Part shown: in pieces, positions 18,764-26,553 of the stretch
How the letters are laid out: every line of letters begins with the position of its first letter
Position numbering within the stretch: position 1 is the first letter of the stretch
Assembly (NCBI RefSeq): GCF_000729995.1
Contig: NZ_JNFG01000006.1
Location: 62,001-126,000, forward strand
DNA length: 64,000 nt
Origin: Caballeronia sordidicola
GTDB taxonomy: Bacteria > Pseudomonadota > Gammaproteobacteria > Burkholderiales > Burkholderiaceae
Direction: 5' to 3'
Notes under the pieces: generated by a model
What the model saw: the letters and a program-made list of their open reading frames with translations, nothing else
The model's database searches: none
Told to the model about the DNA's origin: nothing
Position numbers and translations under genes: made by a program

Positions 18764-18823
18764 GTCGTTTGTGTAGAACCCAAGTTTCCCGAAAAACCGC
18801 CAGCGCAGCCTGGCGGTTTTTTT
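18701..18823 (+). promoter_or_regulatory. Transcription attenuator controlling aroG
   Basis: Four segments pair in alternative ways. Segment 1 TCCGCCA (18701-18707) is complementary to segment 2 TGGCGGA (18744-18750). Segment 2 extended, CGCTGGCGG (18741-18749), is perfectly complementary to segment 3 CCGCCAGCG (18797-18805). Segment 3 AACCGCCAG (18795-18803) pairs with segment 4 CTGGCGGTT (18810-18818) to form the terminator. A ribosome stalled on the aromatic codons at about 18710-18730 covers segment 1, frees segment 2 to pair with 3 and prevents termination; with plentiful aromatic amino acids 1:2 and 3:4 form and transcription stops. Confidence 0.82.
18792..18823 (+). terminator. Attenuator terminator upstream of aroG
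   Basis: AAAAACCGCCAG, a 6-nt loop CGCAGC, then CTGGCGGTTTTTTT: a perfect 9-bp core stem, extendable to 12 bp through A-T pairs, with seven T residues at 18817-18823. It lies 29 bp after the leader peptide stop and 97 bp before the aroG start. Confidence 0.9.
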
Positions 18824-18919
18824 ATGCCCAATTTTTTGACGACTTTTTGCGCTGTTCGTGATCTGTCGGACGTTACGACCAACGAACACAGCACCAAAAC
18901 AAGTTCCTGGAGAACCAGC

Positions 18920-19993
18920 ATGCCCCCGCACAACACCGACGATGTCCGAATCCGTGAATTGAAAGAACTGACGCCCCCCGCTCACCTGATTCGTGAGTTC
19001 GCCTGCGCCGAAACGGTTTCGGAGCTCATCTACAACTCGCGCCAGTCGATGCATCGCATCCTGCACGGTATGGAAGACCGTCTGATCGTGATCGTCGGAC
19101 CGTGTTCGATCCACGACACCAAAGCGGCGCTGGAATACGCGGGCCGTCTCGTCGAAGAGCGCAAGCGCTTTGCGGGCGAGCTGGAAATCGTGATGCGCGT
19201 GTATTTCGAGAAACCGCGTACGACGGTCGGCTGGAAAGGTCTGATCAACGACCCGTACATGGACAACAGCTTCAAGATCAACGACGGCCTGCGGACAGCG
19301 CGCGAATTGCTGCTGCGAATCAACGAACTGGGGCTGCCCGCCGGCACGGAATATCTCGACATGATCAGCCCGCAGTACATCGCCGACCTGATTTCATGGG
19401 GTGCGATTGGCGCGCGGACGACGGAATCGCAAGTGCACCGCGAGTTGGCGTCGGGATTGTCGTGCCCGGTCGGCTTTAAGAACGGCACGGACGGTAACGT
19501 GAAGATTGCGGTGGATGCGATCAAGGCAGCGTCGCAGCCGCACCATTTCCTCTCGGTGACGAAGGGCGGCCATTCGGCCATCGTATCGACAGCTGGCAAC
19601 GAGGATTGCCACATCATCCTGCGCGGCGGCAAGGCACCGAACTACGACGCGGAAAGCGTGAACGCCGCCTGCAACGACATCAGCAAGGCCGGGCTGGCCG
19701 CGCGCCTGATGATCGATGCAAGCCATGCGAACAGTTCGAAAAAGCATGAGAACCAGATCCCCGTTTGCGCCGATATCGGGCGGCAGGTCGCAGGCGGCGA
19801 TGAGCGGATCATCGGTGTGATGGTGGAATCGAATCTGGTCGCGGGACGGCAGGATCTGAAGGAAGGCTGCGAGCTGACGTACGGGCAGAGCGTCACGGAT
19901 GCGTGCATCGGCTGGGAAGACAGCTTGAACGTGCTCGAAGGGTTGGCCGAAGCCGTGAAGCAACGGCGCGTGGCGAGGGGGAATGGGAACTGA
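18920..19993 (+). CDS. aroG: 3-deoxy-7-phosphoheptulonate (DAHP) synthase, class I
   Basis: DAHP synthase condenses phosphoenolpyruvate and erythrose 4-phosphate, the first step of the shikimate pathway. The 357-residue protein shows GPCSIHD, EKPRTTVGWKGLINDP, GARTTESQVHRELASGLSCP and SHANSSKKHENQ, all diagnostic for the short class I (AroF/G/H) enzymes. The start at ATG 18920 (MPPHNTDDVRIRELKEL) is preceded by TCCTGGAGAA with a good GGAG. The in-frame upstream extension would run into the terminator. Which aromatic amino acid inhibits the enzyme cannot be read safely; the leader with mostly Phe and Tyr codons suggests Phe/Tyr control. A weak hairpin terminator follows. Confidence 0.95.
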   Translation: MPPHNTDDVRIRELKELTPPAHLIREFACAETVSELIYNSRQSMHRILHGMEDRLIVIVGPCSIHDTKAALEYAGRLVEERKRFAGELEIVMRVYFEKPRTTVGWKGLINDPYMDNSFKINDGLRTARELLLRINELGLPAGTEYLDMISPQYIADLISWGAIGARTTESQVHRELASGLSCPVGFKNGTDGNVKIAVDAIKAASQPHHFLSVTKGGHSAIVSTAGNEDCHIILRGGKAPNYDAESVNAACNDISKAGLAARLMIDASHANSSKKHENQIPVCADIGRQVAGGDERIIGVMVESNLVAGRQDLKEGCELTYGQSVTDACIGWEDSLNVLEGLAEAVKQRRVARGNGN

Positions 19994-20030
19994 TTGGCTT
20001 GACCTTGGGCTTGAGCTTGGGTTGCAAAGC

Positions 20031-20060
20031 AGGGCCGCCGTGTCCGGTGGCCCTCGCTTT
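20031..20060. terminator. Possible terminator between aroG and hmp
   Basis: AGGGCCGCC (20031-20039) pairs with GGTGGCCCT (20046-20054), 9 bp with one G-U, followed by CGCTTT. It lies between two convergent genes and could serve both, but the T-tracts are short. Confidence 0.5.
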
Positions 20061-20074
20061 AACACGCCGTGGCG

Positions 20075-21277
20075 CTATGCCAGCTCGCCAGACCCGTAAA
20101 TCTCGGTACGCACCCGCGCCTCCGATACCCCCGCCGCCACCAGCGCTTCTTGCTGCGCGCGCATGAAGGGGACCGGGCCGCACAAATAATAGTCGGCGTC
20201 GGGAAGCAGGGTTTTATCGGCGATGCGGGCAAAATCCAGCCGCCCCGCGAAGTCGAAATCCGTTCCCAGGCGGTCATCGGCGTGGGTCTTTTCATAGAAG
20301 ACCGTACGCGACACGTTCGGATGTTTCGCCACAATCGCGTCGAGCCATCGGCCGAATGCGTGCGTGCGTCCATCCCGGCAAGCGTGCACAAACGATATTT
20401 TCCGCTTGCTGTTCTGCGCGGTCAGCGACGTGAGCATCGACACCATCGGCGTAATCCCCACGCCACCGCTAATCAATACAACGGGCGTCGTCTTGGCGGC
20501 GTCGAGCGTGAACTCGCCCATTGGCGCGCTGACTTCAACAATTCCGCCAACTTCGATGCCTTCGTGAATCAGGTTGGACACAAACCCCGGCGGCGCATCC
20601 TGCGGCCGCTCGCGCTTCACCGATATGCGTAACCACTCCCCGTTCGGTGCGTCCGAAAGCGTGTATTGACGCGGCTGGTCAACGCCAATTTCCTTCACGA
20701 ACCGCTTCACGCTGACGTACTGGCCCGGTTCGAAATGGCAGACCGGACCGCCATCGGATGGCTTCAAATAAAACGACGTGATCTCGTCGCTTTCCTGTTC
20801 TCGCCGAAACACCACGAACGGCCGGAAACCGCTCCACGCCGCCTGGGAATAAAGCGCCTTTTCTGCCTCGATCAAAATCTCCGCGAGCTGCGCGTAAGCC
20901 GCGCGCCAGGCGTCGAGCGTGGGTTCATCGACGGCATCGCCCAGTACTTCGGATATGGCCGCCAGCAAATTTTCACCGACGATCGGATATTGCTCCGGCC
21001 GGATATTCAGGCTCGCGTGCTTGTGCGTGATATGCGTGACGGCCGAACCGAGCGCACCGAGGTTATCGATGTTCGCCGCGTACGCATACACGGCTCGCGC
21101 CAACGCTTGCGGCTGACTGGAACTTTGCTGATGCGCCTGGTTGAAGACGTTTTTCAGCTCGGGATGATGGGTGAACATCCGCTTGTAGAAGTGTGCGGTG
21201 ATGGTCACGCCATGTTCGGCGAGCACCGGGGCGGTGGCTTTTACGCGGGCAATCTGGTCGGGGGTCAATGCTGTCAT
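20075..21277 (-). CDS. hmp: Flavohaemoglobin, nitric oxide dioxygenase
   Basis: Hmp converts nitric oxide and oxygen to nitrate using NAD(P)H. The 400-residue protein has a globin domain (about 1-140; ITHKHASLNIRPEQYPIVGENLL includes the proximal His region), an FAD domain (about 150-260; RQYTLS motif) and an NAD domain (GGVGITPMVSML, YYLCGPVPFM). ATG 21277 is preferred over the TTG codon at 21280 because it lies 7 nt after AAAGGAG. The promoter region holds an NsrR-like operator inside a perfect 14-bp inverted repeat, so induction by nitric oxide is likely. Confidence 0.95.
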   Translation of the reverse strand: MTALTPDQIARVKATAPVLAEHGVTITAHFYKRMFTHHPELKNVFNQAHQQSSSQPQALARAVYAYAANIDNLGALGSAVTHITHKHASLNIRPEQYPIVGENLLAAISEVLGDAVDEPTLDAWRAAYAQLAEILIEAEKALYSQAAWSGFRPFVVFRREQESDEITSFYLKPSDGGPVCHFEPGQYVSVKRFVKEIGVDQPRQYTLSDAPNGEWLRISVKRERPQDAPPGFVSNLIHEGIEVGGIVEVSAPMGEFTLDAAKTTPVVLISGGVGITPMVSMLTSLTAQNSKRKISFVHACRDGRTHAFGRWLDAIVAKHPNVSRTVFYEKTHADDRLGTDFDFAGRLDFARIADKTLLPDADYYLCGPVPFMRAQQEALVAAGVSEARVRTEIYGSGELA

Positions 21278-21283
21278 CAATGG

Positions 21284-21324
21284 GCTCCTTTAAAGATGCA
21301 TTTATAATATATCTTTAAAGGAGC
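21284..21324. promoter_or_regulatory. NsrR-like operator within a perfect 14-bp inverted repeat before hmp
   Basis: GCTCCTTTAAAGAT (21284-21297) and ATCTTTAAAGGAGC (21311-21324) are perfect inverted copies separated by 13 bp. Inside, AAGATGCATTT (21293-21303), one base, then TAATATATCTT (21305-21315) matches the known 11-1-11 NsrR site (AAGATGCATTT-N-AAATGCATCTT) in full on one arm and at 8 of 11 on the other. The AT-rich core also contains TATTAT/TATAAA, a probable -10 of hmp, and one repeat arm includes its ribosome binding site. Confidence 0.7.
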
Positions 21325-21411
21325 TGCATATTTGGGCGTTTTGTCGCAGGGATATAAGACGATGCTGATTGTGGTGATCGGCAGCGCAATCGGTGCCGGA
21401 TGCGCCCTACC

Positions 21412-21963
21412 CTAGATCTTCCGTTCGTGACTCCACAACACGTCCGTTCCGCCATCGGCACGATTCAACACGCGCGCCAGCACGAACAGCAGATCGGATA
21501 ATCGATTCACATATTGCCGCGGCGCCGCGTTGATCTTGTCCACCCGGCCGAGCGCCACAATCGAACGCTCCGCCCGCCGGCACACCGTCCGGCCGACATG
21601 GGCGAGCGAGGCCGAGCGCGATCCGCCTGGCAGGATGAACTCCTTGAGCGGCGGCAACGTCGCGTTGTACTCCTCGATCCATTCATCGATACGAGCAAGG
21701 TGCGCCTTCTCGATCATCGAATGGCCGGGAATGCAGAGCTCGCCGCCGAGATCGAAGAGATCGTGCTGGATCGCCGACAACGCGGCGCGCACGTCATCCG
21801 GCAGCGGTTCGCAGAGCAGCACGCCGAGCTGCGAATTCAATTCATCGACATCCCCAATCGCTGCGATCCGCGCGTCGTCCTTTTGCACGCGGCTGCCGTC
21901 GCCGAGGCCGGTCGTGCCGTCGTCGCCGGTGCGCGTCGATATCTTGCTCAGGCGATTGCCCAT
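21412..21963 (-). CDS. PduO-type cob(I)alamin adenosyltransferase
   Basis: The 183-residue protein transfers the adenosyl group of ATP to cob(I)alamin to make coenzyme B12. It begins MGNRLSKISTRTGDDGTTGL, the ATP-binding N-terminus, and later has LPPLKEFILPGG and the CRRAER(S) helix, then NRLSDLLFVLAR, all PduO signatures. The start at ATG 21963 follows CTGGAGAAGATC, a good ribosome site; an in-frame ATG 12 codons upstream is less likely. It stands 134 bp upstream of hmp on the same strand and divergent from the next oxidase. Confidence 0.92.
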   Translation of the reverse strand: MGNRLSKISTRTGDDGTTGLGDGSRVQKDDARIAAIGDVDELNSQLGVLLCEPLPDDVRAALSAIQHDLFDLGGELCIPGHSMIEKAHLARIDEWIEEYNATLPPLKEFILPGGSRSASLAHVGRTVCRRAERSIVALGRVDKINAAPRQYVNRLSDLLFVLARVLNRADGGTDVLWSHERKI

Positions 21964-22144
21964 GATCTTCTCCAGGTGGCGCAGAACGCCGGTCAGCATC
22001 CGCGCTCATTATAGGCAAGGTGCGAGCATCGGCTCGATGCGAGCTTCCAGCGTAAAATGACTACATAAAACGCACGATTCGCGCATTCCGATGCGAAATT
22101 TCGTGCTCCCAACATCCCGTCACACCGATGTCCGGAGACATGCC

Positions 22145-23560
22145 GTGAACCACCCCGTCCCGCCGCTCGCCGTCCGCCGCACCTTCCCCACCGCCTTGCT
22201 CGACGCGCTGAAAGCCGCGTTCGCCGAACGCGTATCGACCACCACCGCGGTGCGTGAGCACCACGGCCGCGACGAATCGCCGTTCGATCCGCAACTGCCC
22301 GACGCCGTCGTTTTCGTGACCAGCACGGAAGAGGTCCAGACCGTGGTCCGGCTCTGCGCCGAACACAATGTGCCTGTCATTCCGTACGGCAACGGCTCGT
22401 CGCTGGAAGGTCATTTGCTGGCGGTCCAAGGCGGTGTATCGATCGATATGTCGGGCTTGAACCAGGTTTTATCGATCGACGCCGAAGACCTGACGGTCAC
22501 CGTGCAGCCCGGCATTTCGCGCAAGCAGTTGAACGAAGCGCTGAAAGACACCGGGCTGTTTTTCCCCATCGATCCCGGCGCGGATGCGAGCATTGGCGGG
22601 ATGTCGGCGACGCGTGCGTCGGGCACCAATGCCGTGCGCTACGGCACGATGCGCGAGAACGTGCTCGGCCTCACCGTCGTGTTAGCGGATGGCCGCGTCA
22701 TCAAGACCGGCACCCGGGCGCGCAAATCGTCAGCGGGGTACGACCTCACGCGCTTGTTCGTCGGCTCGGAAGGCACGCTCGGCGTGATCGTCGAAATCAC
22801 CGTGCGGCTTTATCCGCAGCCGGAAGCGGTATCGGCGGCGGTGTGCGCATTTCCGTCGATGGGCGACGCCGTGCGCGCCACCATCGAAACCATCCAGATG
22901 GGCGTGCCCGTGGCTCGCGTCGAATTCCTGGATTCGCTGGCCGTGCGCGCGATCAACCGCCATTCGAACCTCACTTTTCGCGAATCACCGATGCTGTTCT
23001 TCGAGTTCCACGGCACCGAAAGCAGCGTGAAGGAGCAGGCGGAAACGGTGCAGGAAATAGTTGCGCAAAATAGTGGCACGGACTTCGAATGGGCAACGCG
23101 GCCGGAAGATCGCAGCCGCCTGTGGAACGCCCGTCACAACGCCTATTTCGCGATGCTGCAACTGAAACCCGGCTGCCGCGCCGTCACCACGGACGTTTGC
23201 GTGCCAATCTCGCGGCTGGCCGAATGCGTGATTGAAACGGAGCAGGACCTGAAGGTCAGCACGCTGCCTTGCCCTATCGTCGGCCATGTGGGCGATGGCA
23301 ATTTCCACGTCGCCATGCTGCTCGATCCGTCGAAACCGGAAGAACTCGAAGAAGCTGAGCGGATCAACCATCGAATTGTGGAACGCGCGCTGCGCATGGG
23401 CGGAACGTGTACCGGCGAACATGGCGTCGGGTTGCACAAGATGGGTTTCATGATCGAGGAACACGGTGAGGACGCGATCAGCGTAATGCGTTCGATCAAA
23501 CACGCGCTCGACCCGAAAAACCTGATGAACCCGGGCAAGATATTCTCGTACGACGCTTGA
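22145..23560 (+). CDS. FAD-linked D-2-hydroxyacid (probably D-lactate) dehydrogenase
   Basis: A FAD_binding_4 protein: PYGNGSSLEGHLLAV at the start of the flavin fold, SAGYDLTRLFVGSEGTLGVI, and the FAD-oxidase C-terminal motifs GHVGDGNFHVAML and GGTCTGEHGVGLHKMG. It resembles cytochrome-linked D-lactate dehydrogenases (LDHD/Dld2 type) more than GlcD. I place the start at GTG 22145 (VNHPVPPLAV), with GGAG eight bases before it, giving 471 residues; an upstream ATG at 22091 adds 18 unlikely residues. The electron acceptor is unknown. It precedes the glycolate oxidase genes, suggesting shared use for 2-hydroxyacids. Confidence 0.85.
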   Translation: MNHPVPPLAVRRTFPTALLDALKAAFAERVSTTTAVREHHGRDESPFDPQLPDAVVFVTSTEEVQTVVRLCAEHNVPVIPYGNGSSLEGHLLAVQGGVSIDMSGLNQVLSIDAEDLTVTVQPGISRKQLNEALKDTGLFFPIDPGADASIGGMSATRASGTNAVRYGTMRENVLGLTVVLADGRVIKTGTRARKSSAGYDLTRLFVGSEGTLGVIVEITVRLYPQPEAVSAAVCAFPSMGDAVRATIETIQMGVPVARVEFLDSLAVRAINRHSNLTFRESPMLFFEFHGTESSVKEQAETVQEIVAQNSGTDFEWATRPEDRSRLWNARHNAYFAMLQLKPGCRAVTTDVCVPISRLAECVIETEQDLKVSTLPCPIVGHVGDGNFHVAMLLDPSKPEELEEAERINHRIVERALRMGGTCTGEHGVGLHKMGFMIEEHGEDAISVMRSIKHALDPKNLMNPGKIFSYDA

Positions 23561-23697
23561 TTGAACGCGGGTTGATTACTTCCGGATAGCCGAGCAGCGA
23601 GCAAGCGTGCGGCGCGAATGACGCGCCCGCACGAAAACATGCTCCGTCCCCGTAATTAGCCCGATCGACGGCAGCCACGCGCAGGTGCAAGATCAAC

Positions 23698-23724
23698 GCT
23701 CTGGTTTTTGGAATGCTCCAGAGC
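23698..23724. promoter_or_regulatory. Inverted repeat upstream of glcD
   Basis: GCTCTGG (23698-23704) and CCAGAGC (23718-23724) are perfect inverted copies 13 bp apart, 22 bp before the glcD start. This may be an operator for a GntR-type regulator or an RNA hairpin; no regulator gene lies beside the operon. Confidence 0.35.
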
Positions 23725-23746
23725 ACAAACACCGCCGGGAGGAGAC

Positions 23747-25240
23747 ATGAACGCATCCGCCGAACTAACGCCTGATGTTTTGGCGCAACGTCAGCGCGAA
23801 GTGGTCCAGGCGTTGATGGCCGTGCTGCCGACGCATTGCCTGCTGTATCGCGAGGAAGACACGGCCGCTTACGAGTGCGACGGGCTCGCGGCGTACAGGC
23901 GGCTGCCGCTTGCAGTCGCGCTGCCCGAAACCGAGGCGCAGGTTCAGCGCGTCGTGCAGATCTGCGCGCGGCTCGACGTGCCGATCGTTCCGCGTGGCGC
24001 GGGAACAGGCCTGTCGGGCGGCGCCATGCCGATCCGGCATGGAATCGTGGTGTCGCTTGCGCGCTTTCGCAAGATCGTGGAGGTCGACCCATACGCGCGG
24101 ACCGCCACGGTCCAGCCCGGCGTGCGCAATCTCGCCATATCCGAAGCCGCAGCTCCGTATGGGCTCTACTACGCGCCCGATCCGTCATCGCAGATTGCCT
24201 GCACGATCGGCGGCAATGTCAGCGAGAATTCCGGCGGCGTCCATTGCCTCAAGTACGGCCTCACGTGTCACAACGTGATGCGAGTGCGCGCGGTATCGAT
24301 GGAAGGCGACATCCTCGAATTCGGTTCGCTTGGGCTTGATGCGCCGGGGCTCGACCTGCTGGCGGTGCTGATCGGCAGCGAAGGCATGTTCGCCATCGTC
24401 ACCGAGATCACCGTCAAGCTGATCCCCAAGCCGCAAACGGCCCAGGTGATCATGGCGAGCTTCGACGACGTCGTCAAAGGCGGCAACGCGGTCGCGGCGA
24501 TCATCGCGGCCGGCATCATCCCTGCCGGGCTCGAGATGATGGATAAACCCGCGACACGCGCCGTGGAAGAGTTCGTGAAAGCGGGTTACGACCTCGACGC
24601 GAAGGCTATCTTGCTGTGCGAATCGGACGGCACGCACGACGAAGTCATGGAAGAAATCGTCCGCATGACGTCCGTGCTGCGCGAATTTGGCGCGAACCGT
24701 ATCCAGATTTCGCGTTCGGAAGCCGAACGGCTGAAGTTCTGGTCCGGCCGCAAGAACGCGTTTCCGGCCGCCGGCCGTATCTCGCCTGATTATTACTGCA
24801 TGGACGGTACCGTGCCGCGCCGCCAGATCGGACCGCTGCTGGCGCGTATTGAAGAGATGGAAAAAAAGTACGCACTACGTTGCATGAACGTTTTCCACGC
24901 CGGCGATGGCAACATGCACCCACTGATCCTGTTCAACGGCAACGATCTGGACGAATGGCACCGCGCCGAGGCATTCGGTTCGGACATCCTCGAAACCTGT
25001 GTGGAGCTGGGCGGAACGGTGACGGGCGAGCATGGCGTGGGTATCGAAAAGATCAACTCCATGTGCGTCCAGTTTTCGCCCGAAGAACGCGATACGTTTC
25101 ACGCGATAAAACGTGCCTTCGATCCCCCCGGCCTGCTCAATCCCGACAAAGGCATCCCGACGCGCGCGCGTTGCGCCGAGTACGGGAAAATGCATATTCG
25201 CGGCGGCTTGCTGCCGCATCCCGAGATTCCACGCTTTTAA
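23747..25240 (+). CDS. glcD: Glycolate oxidase subunit GlcD
   Basis: The FAD-containing catalytic subunit that oxidises glycolate to glyoxylate. The 497-residue sequence has the FAD-binding PRGAGTGLSGGAMP stretch, IGGNVSENSGGVHCLKYG, VFHAGDGNMHPLILFNG and GGTVTGEHGVGIEK. The start at ATG 23747 follows GGGAGGAGAC, a strong ribosome site. glcE and glcF follow on the same strand after 207 bp, so the three subunits of the GlcDEF complex are together; no glcC regulator is in the window. Confidence 0.93.
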   Translation: MNASAELTPDVLAQRQREVVQALMAVLPTHCLLYREEDTAAYECDGLAAYRRLPLAVALPETEAQVQRVVQICARLDVPIVPRGAGTGLSGGAMPIRHGIVVSLARFRKIVEVDPYARTATVQPGVRNLAISEAAAPYGLYYAPDPSSQIACTIGGNVSENSGGVHCLKYGLTCHNVMRVRAVSMEGDILEFGSLGLDAPGLDLLAVLIGSEGMFAIVTEITVKLIPKPQTAQVIMASFDDVVKGGNAVAAIIAAGIIPAGLEMMDKPATRAVEEFVKAGYDLDAKAILLCESDGTHDEVMEEIVRMTSVLREFGANRIQISRSEAERLKFWSGRKNAFPAAGRISPDYYCMDGTVPRRQIGPLLARIEEMEKKYALRCMNVFHAGDGNMHPLILFNGNDLDEWHRAEAFGSDILETCVELGGTVTGEHGVGIEKINSMCVQFSPEERDTFHAIKRAFDPPGLLNPDKGIPTRARCAEYGKMHIRGGLLPHPEIPRF

Positions 25241-25447
25241 GCGGCGTGCGCAGCGACGTGCGCAGGTGGCATGTTTAGGCAGTGCTTCTAAACGCTGCCT
25301 GGTCATGACATCCCATTAATGTCCCTTTGAAGCATCGGCGGTGGTTCCCCGGCGTTCAAGCCCGCACACGTATCCACGTTTATACGAGTGGCCGTGCGGG
25401 AACACGCCGATACACTGACCCAAGAGCCATAAAAACCGCGGGACACC

Positions 25448-26536
25448 ATGACAACGGAAGACATTGTCGCGAGCTGGTCCGAGCGTATTCGCGCCGCGAC
25501 GGCGAGCAACACCCCGCTACGGATTCGCGGCGGCGGCACGAAGGATTGGTACGGACAGACGCTGCAAGGCGAGATAGTCGATACGCGGGCGCATCGCGGG
25601 ATTATCGAATATGACCCGGCCGAACTCGTGATAACCGCGAAAGCGGGCACGCCGCTCAAAGAGATCGAAGCGCGGTTGGACGAATGCGGCCAGATGCTGC
25701 CGTTCGAACCTCCGCACTTCGGGCCAAACGCCACGCTCGGCGGCTGTATTGCAGCCGGACTGGCCGGCCCGCGGCGCGCCGCGGCCGGTGCGCCGCGCGA
25801 TTTCGTGCTCGGCGCCGTGGTGATGAACGGCCAGGGCCACGTGCTGCATTTCGGCGGCCAGGTCGTGAAGAACGTCGCGGGCTACGATGTCTCGCGGCTG
25901 CTTGCGGGCTCGCTCGGCACGCTGGGGTTGATCCTGGAGGTATCGGTGAAAGTGCTGCCGAAACCCGTTGCCGAAGCCACGCTCAAGTTCGAAATGAACG
26001 ACACGGACGCCGTGCGCAAGCTCAACGAATGGAGCGGACACCCGTTGCCGCTAACCGGTAGCGCGTGGCGTGACCACACGCTCGCGTTGCGCCTGGGCGG
26101 CGCGGAAGCAGCGGTGAAAGCGGCGCGGACATCGCTGGGCGGCGAAGTGGTGGACGCGGTTGAAGCCGAGCGTTTCTGGTGCGGTTTGCGCGAGCAACTG
26201 GATCCGTTCTTCGCGGTCATACCGCCGAAATCGGCTTTGTGGCGGCTGTCGTTGCCATCGATTGCCGAGCCGATGCACCTTCCCGGCCCGCATCTGATGG
26301 AATGGGGCGGCGCGCAACGCTGGTGGATCACCGACGCCGATCCGCAAACCGTGCGCATCAGCGCCAAGCAGGCCGGCGGCCACGCGACCATCTTCCGGTC
26401 GAGCGCATCGTATGACCGTAACGCGGGCGTCTTCACGCCCTTGGCCGCCCCGTTGATGAAGATTCATCGTGGCCTGAAAGCCGCATTCGATCCCGCTAGC
26501 ATTTTCAATCGCGGCCGCCTCTACCCCGACTTCTGA
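25448..26536 (+). CDS. glcE: Glycolate oxidase subunit GlcE
   Basis: 362 residues with a FAD_binding_4 domain: LRIRGGGTKDWYG, FEPPHFGPNATLGGCIAAGLAGP, and GGQVVKNVAGYDVSRLLAGS. GlcE is a shortened relative of GlcD without the full C-terminal oxidase domain and is required for glycolate oxidase activity. The gene ends 17 bp before glcF. The start lies at ATG 25448, 207 bp after glcD, which leaves room for an internal promoter that I cannot identify. Confidence 0.93.
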   Translation: MTTEDIVASWSERIRAATASNTPLRIRGGGTKDWYGQTLQGEIVDTRAHRGIIEYDPAELVITAKAGTPLKEIEARLDECGQMLPFEPPHFGPNATLGGCIAAGLAGPRRAAAGAPRDFVLGAVVMNGQGHVLHFGGQVVKNVAGYDVSRLLAGSLGTLGLILEVSVKVLPKPVAEATLKFEMNDTDAVRKLNEWSGHPLPLTGSAWRDHTLALRLGGAEAAVKAARTSLGGEVVDAVEAERFWCGLREQLDPFFAVIPPKSALWRLSLPSIAEPMHLPGPHLMEWGGAQRWWITDADPQTVRISAKQAGGHATIFRSSASYDRNAGVFTPLAAPLMKIHRGLKAAFDPASIFNRGRLYPDF

Positions 26537-26553
26537 GCTGAAAGACCAACGCG

